Notes under the pieces: generated by a model
What the model saw: only the letters and a program-made list of their open reading frames with translations
Told to the model about the DNA's origin: nothing
The model's database searches: none
In this document: positions 31,801-40,448 of the stretch, one piece after another
Layout of the letters: each line of letters begins with the position of its first letter
Numbering within the stretch: the first letter of the stretch is position 1
Assembly (NCBI GenBank): GCA_020639195.1
Contig: JACKHB010000004.1
Coordinates: 1 to 64,000, forward strand
Length of the DNA: 64,000 bases
DNA from: Phycisphaeraceae bacterium
GTDB lineage: Bacteria > Planctomycetota > Phycisphaerae > Phycisphaerales > UBA1924
Direction: 5' to 3'
Translations under genes and position numbers: made by a program

Positions 31801-32247
31801 ATGGCCGAGACGGAACTCCCCCGGATCGAGATCGTGGAGCCGCTGTGCGCGGTGTTCCGCAGGCGGCTGAAGTCGGAGGGAGCAAAGTACACGCCCGAGC
31901 GGGCTCAGGTGCTCGATGCGATCATTCGAACCGAGGGGCTGTTCGAAGTCGAGGCGCTGATCGATGAGCTCCGGCACTCGCGTCAGAGGGTGAGCAAGGC
32001 CACCGTGTACCGGACGATCCGCCTCCTGCTGGACGCGGGGATTATTCAGAGGGTGCCCTTTGAGGGAGAGACCGATCGGTATCAGTTGGTGTACGGTCGG
32101 CGACCGCACGATCTGATCATTCGGACGGACACGGGAGAGGCGATCCCCGTCACAGTCCCGGAGTTGGAAGCGATTCGGGACCGATTGTGTGCCGAGCGCG
32201 GACTGCGGGCCCAGAGCCACCGGCTGCACATCTTCGCGAGTGGATGA
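31801..32247 (+). CDS. Fur family transcriptional regulator lacking usual metal ligands
   Basis: A 148-residue Fur-family protein. The winged helix is intact: YTPERAQVLDAIIRTEGLFEVEALIDEL and RVSKATVYRTIRLLLDAGIIQRV. The dimerisation part ends GRRPHDLIIRTDTGEAIPV, where typical Fur/Zur/PerR have HHDHLIC or HHHLVC followed by CxxC. Here the cysteines and most histidines are absent, so zinc and regulatory metal sites look lost. It starts 29 bases after the PilZ-J gene and 29 bases before ftsW. Its regulated metal or signal is unclear. Confidence 0.88.
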   Translation: MAETELPRIEIVEPLCAVFRRRLKSEGAKYTPERAQVLDAIIRTEGLFEVEALIDELRHSRQRVSKATVYRTIRLLLDAGIIQRVPFEGETDRYQLVYGRRPHDLIIRTDTGEAIPVTVPELEAIRDRLCAERGLRAQSHRLHIFASG

Positions 32248-32276
32248 TCTGAACCGGAGCGCTCTGGAGCGGCGGG

Positions 32277-33530
32277 GTGTGGGGCGTCGATACTCAGTCG
32301 ATGCTGCGCGCCGGCCACATGATCGCGCTCTCGGTGCTTGGACTCTTGGCCATCGGTCTGGTCATGGTTACGAGCGCGGGAATGAGCGTGGGACAGGCCG
32401 AGCCGGTGACGCTGGAATCGGTGCTCTTGTCACGGACGAGCGCGTACGCGGCCCTTTCGCTGCTGGCGATGGCCGGGGCGGCGCTCCTTCCTGTGCGCCT
32501 GGTGGCTCGGGAGCCCGCTCCGGACGCCGAAGAGGAGGCGACTGGACGATTCGAAGGATTGCCGGTGCTGTGCGCGGGCGCGGTGCTCCTGATGGGAGTC
32601 GCACTCCTGGTGTACGTGCCGGGGCTGGGCCGGCACATCAACCAGTCGAGCCGATGGGTCGCGGTGGACGTTCCCGCCGTGGGACAGGTCAGCGCGCAGC
32701 CGAGCGAGATCGCCAAATGGGGGCTCATCGGGCTGCTTTCATGGGGCATTGTCCGTCGCCGGCGCTACATGCGGAGTTTCGTGTGGGGGCTGATGCCCTT
32801 GCTTGGAATCGCGGGAGCGCTCAGCGCGGTGGTTGCGCTCGAGGATCTCGGGACGGGAGTCCTGATGGGGGCGACCTCCGCGGTGCTGCTGTTGGCGGGT
32901 GGCGCTCGGTTCATCCAACTGGCGGCGCTGGCCCCCGTGGTCGCGGCATGCGGCGCGCCCCTTGTGCTGTCGGAGTCCTACCGCCTCCAGAGACTTCGCA
33001 CGTTCTTTGAATCTCCTTACCTGGACCCTCAGGGAACCGGCTACCACATGATCCAGTCAATGGCGACGATCGCCGGCGGCGAGGGTTGGGGGCGGGGCCT
33101 CGGCAACGGGCTACAGAAGTTCGGATACCTGCCGGAAGACACCACGGACTTCCTGTTCGCGGTGCTCTCCGAGGAACTGGGTATCGCCGGAGCAGCGATG
33201 GTGGTCTTCCTGTACCTGACGATTCTCTGGGCGGGCTGGGCGGTGATACGTCGCGAGCCCAACGCCTGGATGCGCTTGATCGCGCTGGGCGTCATCATGA
33301 CGGTCGGACTGCAGGCCATGATCAATCTGCTCGTGGTGACCGGCTGGGCGCCGACCAAGGGCATCCCGTTGCCTCTGCTCTCATCGGGAGGGACGGGCTG
33401 GATTCTCACCGCTGCGTCGCTCGGGCTTGTGATCGCCATCGACCGCACCCAACCCGGTCGGGCGCACGACTCGGACACCGTGTCCCCCGATGAAGAGGCG
33501 TTCGCGGCGGTGGAGATCGCCCCCGCATGA
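32277..33530 (+). CDS. ftsW: FtsW/RodA/SpoVE family peptidoglycan polymerase
   Basis: A 417-residue SEDS-family membrane protein. The GTG at 32277 follows GGAG at 8 bases; an ATG at 32301 is an alternative. Ten helices can be traced (e.g. MIALSVLGLLAIGLVMVTSA, AALSLLAMAGAALLPVRL). Conserved SEDS motifs include RHINQSSRWVAV, SAQPSEIAKWGLI, ALEDLGTGVLMG, DTTDFLFAVLSEELG, and LPLLSSGGTGWILTAASLGL. It polymerises lipid II during division or elongation. The ATGA overlap with murG indicates a murein synthesis unit, as in other dcw clusters. Confidence 0.93.
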   Translation: MWGVDTQSMLRAGHMIALSVLGLLAIGLVMVTSAGMSVGQAEPVTLESVLLSRTSAYAALSLLAMAGAALLPVRLVAREPAPDAEEEATGRFEGLPVLCAGAVLLMGVALLVYVPGLGRHINQSSRWVAVDVPAVGQVSAQPSEIAKWGLIGLLSWGIVRRRRYMRSFVWGLMPLLGIAGALSAVVALEDLGTGVLMGATSAVLLLAGGARFIQLAALAPVVAACGAPLVLSESYRLQRLRTFFESPYLDPQGTGYHMIQSMATIAGGEGWGRGLGNGLQKFGYLPEDTTDFLFAVLSEELGIAGAAMVVFLYLTILWAGWAVIRREPNAWMRLIALGVIMTVGLQAMINLLVVTGWAPTKGIPLPLLSSGGTGWILTAASLGLVIAIDRTQPGRAHDSDTVSPDEEAFAAVEIAPA

Positions 33531-34633
33531 GCGTTTCGGTGGTGTTTGCGGGCGGCGGGACGGGGGGACACATCTTCCCTGCGCTGGCGATCACCGAGCG
33601 ACTCCACGAAATTGAGCCGTCGATCCGCGTGGAGTACCTCTGCTCTTCGAGGGCCGTCGATTCGGAGTGTTTCGCTCGGGAGGGAATCGAGCCAACATCG
33701 CTTGCGGCCCAGCCCTTTGTGTTTCGCCCTCGTGGACTGATTCGCTTTCTGCGAGGTTGGGGTCCGTCTGTGGTGGCGTCGAGGCGGCGGCTGCGAGCGC
33801 TGAAGGCCAATGGCCGCGCGACCCTCGTCGCGATGGGTGGATTCGTGAGCCCACCCGCGGTGCAGGCGGCGCGGGTGGAGCGCGTCCCGGTGGTGCTGGT
33901 CAATCTGGACTCCACTCCCGGGCGCGCGAATCGATGGGTGTCCAGACGGGCGACCCGGCTCTTGACCGGCACGCCGGTTGGTGATCCGCGATTCATCGAA
34001 GTGGGACCCATCGTGAGACGAGCCGCCCTTGCCCCCGGCGGGCCTACGGAATGTCGAGAACAGATGGGCCTGGACCCCGGCTTGCCGGTGCTGCTCGTGA
34101 CGGGCGCGAGCACCGGGGCGTCCTCTCTGAATCGATTCATGGCGATGTTCGTTGAGCGTCACGGGGAGTCGCTGCAAGGCTGGCAGGTGCTCCATCAGAT
34201 CGGCGGTAAGGACCTCGAACTGGTCCGGCGCGCGTACGACCGGGCCGGGATCCCCGCCCGGGTCGTTGAGTTCCTTTCACCCATGGGTCCCGCGTGGGGT
34301 GCCGCGGAACTCGCGCTGAGCCGATGTGGGGCCGGCCAGGTGGCCGAGATCCGGGTGAACCGGGTTGCCAGTGTGCTGGCCCCGTACCCGCATCATCGCG
34401 ATCAGCATCAGAGACTCAACGCGGCCGAAGTGGCCGGTGCGGGGGGGGCAGTCATCGTCGAAGATCGAGTGGATCCGGCGTGGAATCTCGAGTCGATTGG
34501 GACCGAACTCGTGCGGTTGCTGGAGGACGCAGACGCCAGGCGGCGCATGCGACATGCGTTGGACGGCCTGCCCCATCCGGAGGGCGCGCTTCGCGCAGCC
34601 GAGATGATCCTTGAGATCGCTCGCCGTTCGTGA
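33527..34633 (+). CDS. murG: UDP-GlcNAc:lipid I N-acetylglucosaminyltransferase MurG
   Basis: A 368-residue GT-B enzyme that adds GlcNAc to lipid I on the cytoplasmic membrane face. Signature GGGTGGHIFPALA near residue 10, AMGGFVSPPAVQAA, and the second domain TGASTGASSLNRFM, where relatives usually have GGSxGAxxxN. The C-terminal donor-binding part is recognisable (ELALSRCGAGQVAEIRVNRV and LAPYPHHRDQHQRLNA; relatives have SRAGAxTxxE and P...Q..NA). It overlaps ftsW by 4 bases, which supports a joint role in peptidoglycan precursor synthesis. Length is normal for the family. Confidence 0.94.
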   Translation: MSVSVVFAGGGTGGHIFPALAITERLHEIEPSIRVEYLCSSRAVDSECFAREGIEPTSLAAQPFVFRPRGLIRFLRGWGPSVVASRRRLRALKANGRATLVAMGGFVSPPAVQAARVERVPVVLVNLDSTPGRANRWVSRRATRLLTGTPVGDPRFIEVGPIVRRAALAPGGPTECREQMGLDPGLPVLLVTGASTGASSLNRFMAMFVERHGESLQGWQVLHQIGGKDLELVRRAYDRAGIPARVVEFLSPMGPAWGAAELALSRCGAGQVAEIRVNRVASVLAPYPHHRDQHQRLNAAEVAGAGGAVIVEDRVDPAWNLESIGTELVRLLEDADARRRMRHALDGLPHPEGALRAAEMILEIARRS

Positions 34634-34641
34634 TCGCGCGT

Positions 34642-35874
34642 CTATCGAGCGGGTCGAAACGCGGCCCAGGCCTGCGACGCCGTGATGGCCTGGTGTGGCG
34701 CGATGCGGTCCATCAAACCGTGGGGCGCCCGGGCCGTTGCCGCGAGGATGCCATCGGCAGGATTGGCCCGCACAATGGGCGCGTCGGAACCGAACACGAG
34801 AAGCTCGCCGGGGGCACAGCCGGCGTCGATGAGTTCCCGGAGCGGGAGCACGCGATCCAGCCGGTGAGGGAGGCTCCTGTGCAGCGTCGCACCATCGACG
34901 AGCAGATGGCTTGGCTGGGGGCTGCACGCGACGCCGAGGCGTGCGAACCGAGGGACGTCCGACTCGTCGATGATCTCGGCGTGCTCGATGCGCGCGTAGC
35001 GGGGGCGCACTCTCTCCACCGAGTCGAGCACGAACCGCACCGCCGCGTCGCCGATTGCGTGCACCGCCAAGTGCAGTCCCAAACGATCGGCCTCGCGCAT
35101 CGACGCGTCGATCGACGCCGGCGTCAGCAGCGGGGTGCCCTGGGGATGACCCGGTAGCGGATCGGCGTAGTCGTCGAGCATCCACGCGGTTCGGCTGTTG
35201 AGCGTCCCGTCGGCGAACAGCTTCGAGCCGACGAGTCGGACTCGCTCGCGCTGCCAGGCGCGCGAGGTCGCGTAGGTCTCGGCCAGTCGCTCGGCCGGCA
35301 CATAGAGGTGAGTGCCAATGGGCAGGTCACCCGAATCGTCCAGCGCTGCAAGAGCGGGGCCGAGCCATGGCTCTGAGAGCATGTCGTGCACCTCGGTGAA
35401 CCCGAGGCGCCCGAACTCGCCAATCGCGGTCGAGACATGCCGGACCTGGTCTTCCGGCATCGGTTCTGGGACGGCACTCCATGCCACCCGGGCCGCCGCC
35501 TCAAGCAGCACGCCGCTGGCCCGACCGCCCTCGCGTTCGATCACACCCCCGGGCGGCTCTGGTGTGTCATCGTGGATTCCAGCGCGATCCAGCGCAGTCG
35601 AGTTCGCCACGACAGAATGGAGGTCGAATCCCCAGACGATCGCGGGAACACGCCCCGTCGCCTCATCGAGTCGAACGCGAGATGGCCAGTTCCCCTCTCG
35701 CCACGCTCTGGGACGGGCACCGACCGCGATGATCCAGCCGGAGGCATCCGGCCGGGCGGCGGAGAGGCGGTTCAGGCAATCATCGTGGGATTGACACGTA
35801 GAGAGGTCGGTGAAGCTGAGCCAGCGCCCATAGCTGGCGATGTGCACGTGGGCATCGCGGAGCGGAGGGGTCAC
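34642..35874 (-). CDS. Amidohydrolase family protein (YtcJ-like)
   Basis: A 410-residue metal-dependent hydrolase. The start at GTG 35874 overlaps the stop of the upstream gene by 3 bases. Motifs are LRDAHVHI (HxH metal site), RAWREGNWPSRVRLDEATG and IVWGFDLHSVVANSTAL typical of amidohydrolase_3, LHLAVHAIGDAAVRFVLD, IEHAEIIDESDVPRFARLGV and LVFGSDAPIVRANP (metal-binding Asp). The substrate cannot be read from sequence. It converges on murG from the opposite strand, 8 bases apart. Confidence 0.85.
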   Translation of the reverse strand: MTPPLRDAHVHIASYGRWLSFTDLSTCQSHDDCLNRLSAARPDASGWIIAVGARPRAWREGNWPSRVRLDEATGRVPAIVWGFDLHSVVANSTALDRAGIHDDTPEPPGGVIEREGGRASGVLLEAAARVAWSAVPEPMPEDQVRHVSTAIGEFGRLGFTEVHDMLSEPWLGPALAALDDSGDLPIGTHLYVPAERLAETYATSRAWQRERVRLVGSKLFADGTLNSRTAWMLDDYADPLPGHPQGTPLLTPASIDASMREADRLGLHLAVHAIGDAAVRFVLDSVERVRPRYARIEHAEIIDESDVPRFARLGVACSPQPSHLLVDGATLHRSLPHRLDRVLPLRELIDAGCAPGELLVFGSDAPIVRANPADGILAATARAPHGLMDRIAPHQAITASQAWAAFRPAR

Positions 35875-36482
35875 TGATCTTCCCGGGGTCTCAGGATGTC
35901 GCCGAGCATCGCCTCGGCCTGGGCAACCGTCGGGGCGGGTGGGTCGAGCGGCAGGCGGAGGATGGCGAAGCGATCGCGCACGTCGATCCCCCAGGCATCG
36001 ATCGCGACCGCGATGGGCTGGGCGGGTGTCACTCCGACTGTTCGTCGACACGCGGCGGCGAGCCGATCGGGCGAGACGTTGAGGTGCTTGAGTAGCGCGA
36101 GTTCGGCGGGTGCGAGCGGATTGCCGAGATCGACTTCCATCCCGTCGATCACGTGCCCATCGACCTTGAAAGCCTCGGCTCTGAAGGCCGCCCACCGGAG
36201 GCCATGGGGCGCCCCGTGGTAGGCAAGGAAGCGATCACAGGCGGCGTCCCGGTCCGGATCGATGAGGTCGAGCAAGGCGAGAATCTGGACCGAGCCGCCG
36301 CGATCTTCGGGGACGTGGACCACAAACTCGTCGGCGGCGAGGGCGTCCTGCGGGACCGGCAGCACCAGGCGGGGCCCGCTTGGATCGAGGACGTACCGCC
36401 CCGCGAACGCCGCGCCATCGTGGACCAGCTCGGCCCGGGTGTTGGATCGCAGGACGTGGGCAACCTGTTCCCGGACCGTCAT
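35871..36482 (-). CDS. Hypothetical protein, possible split-barrel type
   Basis: A 203-residue protein without clear motifs. The ATG at 36482 opens VREQVAHVLRSNTRAELVHDG; the longer open frame upstream is Arg/Pro-rich antisense of the histone-like gene. The N-terminal 80 residues look like strands (FAGRYVLDPSGPRLVLPVPQ, EFVVHVPEDRGGSVQILALL). Later segments (CDRFLAYHGAP, FKVDGHVIDGMEVD) faintly resemble DUF2470/HugZ-type heme-related proteins, but this is weak. It is translationally coupled to the amidohydrolase through a GTGA overlap. Confidence 0.6.
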   Translation of the reverse strand: MTVREQVAHVLRSNTRAELVHDGAAFAGRYVLDPSGPRLVLPVPQDALAADEFVVHVPEDRGGSVQILALLDLIDPDRDAACDRFLAYHGAPHGLRWAAFRAEAFKVDGHVIDGMEVDLGNPLAPAELALLKHLNVSPDRLAAACRRTVGVTPAQPIAVAIDAWGIDVRDRFAILRLPLDPPAPTVAQAEAMLGDILRPREDQ

Positions 36483-36660
36483 CCGGTGATTCTGTGGGGG
36501 AGAGGCGATCCGAACAAGGTCGCGGCAAAAAAGAACACCGCGGGGCCGATCGGCCCCGCGGCGTATGTGGCGTTCCGGCTCGTCGATGGCCAATCCGGAG
36601 GTGGACCGGCGTGAGGTGCCCCGGATCGACGCTCGACGGGGGGCGTCGCGGGGAGATGGG

Positions 36661-36921
36661 TCACATGCCCATGAGAGGCGCGGGGGCAGCGGCCTTCTTT
36701 GACGCCTTGCGGCGGGCCTTCTTCTTGCCACCCTTCTTCTTGGCAGCCTTCTTCTTGGCCTTCTTCTTTCCGGCCTTCTTCTTGGCCTTCTTCTTGCCAG
36801 CCTTCTTCTTGCCAGCCTTCTTCTTGGCAGTCTTCTTCTTGGCTTTCTTCTTGGTGGCCTTCTTCTTGCCAGCCTTCTTGGCGGCTTTCTTCTTGGCCTT
36901 CTTGCGGGCTTTCTTCGCCAT
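36661..36921 (-). CDS. Lysine-rich histone H1-like (Hc1-type) protein
   Basis: An 86-residue protein made almost wholly of Lys, Ala and Gly (AKKARKKAKKKAAKKAGKKK and similar), ending in AAAPAPLMGM. GGAG lies 8 bases before the ATG at 36921. Such short lysine-rich proteins resemble eukaryotic H1 C-terminal tails and chlamydial Hc1 and are frequent in planctomycetes, where they are thought to condense DNA. The AAG-dominated codon use produces a strongly purine-biased strand. No globular domain is seen. Confidence 0.8.
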   Translation of the reverse strand: MAKKARKKAKKKAAKKAGKKKATKKKAKKKTAKKKAGKKKAGKKKAKKKAGKKKAKKKAAKKKGGKKKARRKASKKAAAPAPLMGM

Positions 36922-37437
36922 CGAAAAGTCTCCTGCGGTGTTGGTCTTGGATGACCTTTGGGTGTCAGCGCGGAACGCCACGATCCAAACGCTGAAGCCT
37001 CACGATTCCTATCGGTGGACCGCGCCACCGATCTTGAGCGAACGCGCTTGAGAGCGCGTCAGCGACACACTTCAACAAGAACCGCCAAGGATTGCAAGTC
37101 GAAGCCGCGCGAATGTGGATGAATGCTCGGTTGCGTGCGCCGCGATGATCAACGCGAGGGCATTGACGACGAGGCGATAACGACTCGCGCACCGCGGTCA
37201 TCGCTCGTCTTCAATCCCTTGATGTCGTGGTTGTCGCGCGCGGCCGGCTTCCCTCACGCCAGCACGTTCGCGCAAGATCGCGGCAACATCATGGCGAGAT
37301 CGCGACATTTCGATGGTCGTGATATCGGTCCCGGCAGTTCGGAGCCGTCTGGCGTCCACGCCGAGTGAACAGCGCCTCAGGTACACTGCGAGCCCCGATC
37401 CGAGACTGTGCGCGCGATCCCAGAGAGGAGTCCGTGG
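36922..37437. other. Divergent intergenic region with two hairpins
   Basis: About 515 bases between the histone-like gene and the M16-like gene. Two perfect inverted repeats lie in tandem at 37011-37032 (8-bp stem) and 37042-37059 (7-bp stem); either could belong to the 5' leader of the histone-like mRNA or act as a terminator without a T-run. I found no convincing promoter hexamers. Confidence 0.5.
37011..37059. repeat. Tandem pair of hairpins
   Basis: ATCGGTGG/CCACCGAT with a 6-base loop (37011-37032) and ACGCGCT/AGCGCGT with a 4-base loop (37042-37059). No T-run follows either on either strand. Confidence 0.5.
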
Positions 37438-38670
37438 ATGCCTTCGATCATGTCGACCACGCTCGCCAACGGACTGAAGATCGCGATGGAACCCATGGAC
37501 TCGGTCCGATCAGCCTCACTCGCGTGGCTCGTTCCGGCCGGCGCCGCGATGGAGCCGCAGGAGTATGAAGGGCTCGGCGCCATGTGGAGCGAACTGCTGA
37601 TGCGGGGCGCAGGCGGGCTGAACTCTCGAGCCCAGGCCGACGCATTCGATCGCCTCGGGGCCAGCCGCGGCGTCTCGGGACAGACGTTCTTTCTGTCGAT
37701 TTCTTCGACGTTTCTCGGGAATCGGATCGACGACGTGCTGCCGCTGGTTGCCGAGATGGTCCTCCAGCCGACGATGGACGCGATCGAACCCGCTCGTGAT
37801 CTGGCGCTGCAATCGCTCGAGTCGCTCGTGGATGAGCCGGCGGAGCGGACGCAACTCGAGGCGAAGCGGCACCATCGGCCCAGCCCGATCAACCGAAGTG
37901 GGCTGGGCACGCCCGAGAGCCTGGCTCGAATCGACAAGAAGACCGCTCGGTCGCAGTGGGAAAGGCTGGCCCGGCCCGACGGCGCGTTCATGGGAATCGC
38001 CGGGTCGATCGATCCGGATCGGGTTCTGGCTCGGCTGGAGCGGATCGTCGGCGATTGGCATGGCGCGACACCCATGCCGCCGCACGGGCTTCGGGGCGAT
38101 CGTGGAGTTCATCACGTACCCGACGAGGGAAACCAGGTCCAGATCGTGGTATGCCATGACGCCCCGCGCGAGGCCGACGCGGACTCGATCCTCGAGCGCG
38201 TGGTGCTCGCGGTCCTCTCCGGCGGCATGGCGGGCCGCCTGTTCACGGAGGTCCGCGAGAAGCGTGGGCTCTGCTACGACGTGCATGCGAGCTATGGCCC
38301 GAGCCGGGACTTTGGGACCGTGTCGGCGTACGTGGGGACATCTCCAGAGCGGGCGCAGGAATCGCTGGATGTGCTGCTGGCGGAGCTGGAACGAATCAAC
38401 GGCGCGTCTCCGGTCACCCCAGACGAATTCGAGAGGGCGATCGTGGGCATGAAGTCCCGTCTCGTCTTCAGCGGCGAATCGACCGGGGCCAGGGCCGCCG
38501 CCCTTGTGAGCGATCTCTTCCGGTTGGAGCGGGCACGCACTCTCGAAGACTGGGCGCTGGCCGTGGACGCGGTGACGCTGGATCAGGTGAACGGTTATCT
38601 GGCGCGTCGGACGCTCGGATCTCTGACGATCCAGACGCTCGGACCGGTGGCGCTCAGCGCATCGGCGTGA
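37438..38670 (+). CDS. M16 family peptidase homologue lacking the catalytic motif
   Basis: A 410-residue protein with both M16 half-domains. GAGGAG lies 8 bases before the ATG at 37438. In the N-terminal half the position of the zinc motif HxxEH reads GLGAMWSELLMRGAGG: the surrounding pattern (G..G.A......LL..G) is kept but the two histidines are missing, so it cannot bind zinc in the usual way. The C-terminal half has the conserved REKRGLCYDVHASYGPSRD (corresponds to REE..LCY.V....). It may act as the non-catalytic partner of an active M16 subunit coded elsewhere. No M16 neighbour is present here. Confidence 0.85.
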   Translation: MPSIMSTTLANGLKIAMEPMDSVRSASLAWLVPAGAAMEPQEYEGLGAMWSELLMRGAGGLNSRAQADAFDRLGASRGVSGQTFFLSISSTFLGNRIDDVLPLVAEMVLQPTMDAIEPARDLALQSLESLVDEPAERTQLEAKRHHRPSPINRSGLGTPESLARIDKKTARSQWERLARPDGAFMGIAGSIDPDRVLARLERIVGDWHGATPMPPHGLRGDRGVHHVPDEGNQVQIVVCHDAPREADADSILERVVLAVLSGGMAGRLFTEVREKRGLCYDVHASYGPSRDFGTVSAYVGTSPERAQESLDVLLAELERINGASPVTPDEFERAIVGMKSRLVFSGESTGARAAALVSDLFRLERARTLEDWALAVDAVTLDQVNGYLARRTLGSLTIQTLGPVALSASA

Positions 38671-38722
38671 TCACGAGGCGCCCGCCGGGCCGACCGCCCG
38701 GCCCGGTAGACTTGCCTCCTCC

Positions 38723-40447
38723 ATGTCGCACCGCGCCCTCAGGATGGTGTCCCAGTACGGTCTTCTCGGCGCGTGCGTTGTGGTCTTGGCTCTGTTCCTG
38801 CTCTACCCCATCGCCCTGACGCTTTGGGGTGGGTTAGAGGCATCTCCGGGCTCCGGGGAGTGGACGTTCGAGCACATCGGCCTGGTGCTGAAGAACCCGG
38901 TCCTGACCGAGGGTCTCGTCAATTCCCTCAAGGTCGCCATGGCGACCACGCTGCTGGCGATCCTGATCGCGTTGCCCCTGGCCGTGCTCTCCGCGCAGTG
39001 CGCCTTCCCGCTCAAGCGGCTGCTGAACGGCGCGGTGCTCGTGCCGCTCATCCTGCCGCCCTTTGTCGGCGCCATAGGGATGCGCGCGCTCCTGGGCCGG
39101 GAAGGATCCCTGAATGCGCTGCTGGGGACGGACTTTGACATCCTCGGACACGGGAAGTTCTGGGGAGTCGTGGTTGTCGAAGCCCTGCACCTCTACCCGA
39201 TCATCTTCCTCAACGCGACGGCTTCGCTGGCCAATCTCGATCCGGCCCTGGACGAGGCGGCCACCAACTTGGGCGCGGGATGGGCGACGCGGTTTCGAAG
39301 GATCACGCTGCCCCTCCTGCGGCCCGGGCTGTTCGCGGGCGCGACCATCGTGTTCATCTGGAGTTTCACGGAACTCGGCACACCTCTGATCTTCGACTAC
39401 TACCGTGTGACCCCGGTGCAGATCTACGACGGGCTGAAGGAGGTCGAGAGCTCGGCCCAGCCGTACGCGCTCACCATCGTGCTGTTGGCGACGGCGATTG
39501 CGTTGTACCTCGTGGGGAAGGTCCTGCTCGGACGACGCGGGCATGTCATGGAGACTCGGGCCGCGAGGGCGGCGGTGGAGCGACGGCTGACCGGAGCGTC
39601 GGGCTGGCTCGCCGCGGGGGTGTTCGGCCTCGTGACCCTCTTGGCCGTGCTGCCGCACCTTGGCGTGATCGCAACCAGCGTCGCCCCGCTGGGAAGCTGG
39701 TACGACTCCGTCGTGCCCCAGTCCTTCACGCTGTCCCACTTCCAGGCGGCCTTGACACACGAGGACAGCTTCGCGGCGATCCGCAACAGCCTCGTGCTCT
39801 CGCTGCTGGCGATGGTCGGGGCGACCGGGGCTGGGCTGGTGATCGCGTATCTGCTGGTGCGAACGACCGTTCGCGGCAAGGCCCTGCTCGATGCGCTCTC
39901 GATGCTGCCGCTGGCCGTGCCGGGGCTCGTGCTCGCCTTTGGATACGTCGCGATGACGCTGCGCTGGCCCCTGGGCCGAGGAGATCCGCTTGAGGGACTC
40001 GTGAGTGTCGTGAGCGCGCAGCCGAACCCGTTTCCGTTGCTCGTGATCGCGTACGCGGTGCGCCGACTCCCTTACGTGGTGAGATCGTGCGTCTCAGGTT
40101 TGGAGCAGACCTCAGGCTCGCTGGAGGAGGCCGCCATGAACCTCGGCGCGAGCCGGCTCACGGCGATTCGGCGAGTCGTCGTGCCGTTGATCATGGCCAA
40201 CCTGATCGCGGGAGGCTTGCTGGTGTTCAGCTTCTCCATGCTCGAGGTCAGTGACTCGATGATCCTCGCTCAGCAGCAGGCCCACTACCCAATCACAAAG
40301 GCGATCTTCATGTTCACCGGACGGCTCGGCGACGGTCCGGCCATCGCCAGCGCGATGGGTGTCTGGGGCATGGCGCTGCTCACGCTCACTCTCATGGGCG
40401 CGTCGCTCATGCTTGGAAAGAAGCTCGGATCGATCTTCCGCGCGTGA
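38723..40447 (+). CDS. Fused double-domain ABC transporter permease (iron/thiamine type)
   Basis: A 574-residue permease with twelve membrane helices in two homologous halves. Each half carries an EAA-type loop for the ATPase: EAATNLGAGWATRFRRITLP (residues about 178-198) and EAAMNLGASRLTAIRRVVVP (about 470-490). This arrangement is typical of FbpB/ThiP-type importers of Fe(III) or thiamine. No ATP-binding or solute-binding gene adjoins it in this window, so the substrate is open. Its stop (40445-40447) lies just 1 base from the convergent tsaE stop. Confidence 0.88.
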   Translation: MSHRALRMVSQYGLLGACVVVLALFLLYPIALTLWGGLEASPGSGEWTFEHIGLVLKNPVLTEGLVNSLKVAMATTLLAILIALPLAVLSAQCAFPLKRLLNGAVLVPLILPPFVGAIGMRALLGREGSLNALLGTDFDILGHGKFWGVVVVEALHLYPIIFLNATASLANLDPALDEAATNLGAGWATRFRRITLPLLRPGLFAGATIVFIWSFTELGTPLIFDYYRVTPVQIYDGLKEVESSAQPYALTIVLLATAIALYLVGKVLLGRRGHVMETRAARAAVERRLTGASGWLAAGVFGLVTLLAVLPHLGVIATSVAPLGSWYDSVVPQSFTLSHFQAALTHEDSFAAIRNSLVLSLLAMVGATGAGLVIAYLLVRTTVRGKALLDALSMLPLAVPGLVLAFGYVAMTLRWPLGRGDPLEGLVSVVSAQPNPFPLLVIAYAVRRLPYVVRSCVSGLEQTSGSLEEAAMNLGASRLTAIRRVVVPLIMANLIAGGLLVFSFSMLEVSDSMILAQQQAHYPITKAIFMFTGRLGDGPAIASAMGVWGMALLTLTLMGASLMLGKKLGSIFRA

Positions 40448-40448
40448 T

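Noticed and set aside
36699..36995. Plus-strand Ser/Pro/Trp-rich frame opposite the histone-like gene
   Set aside because: Complement of AAG/AAA lysine codons; low-complexity artefact.
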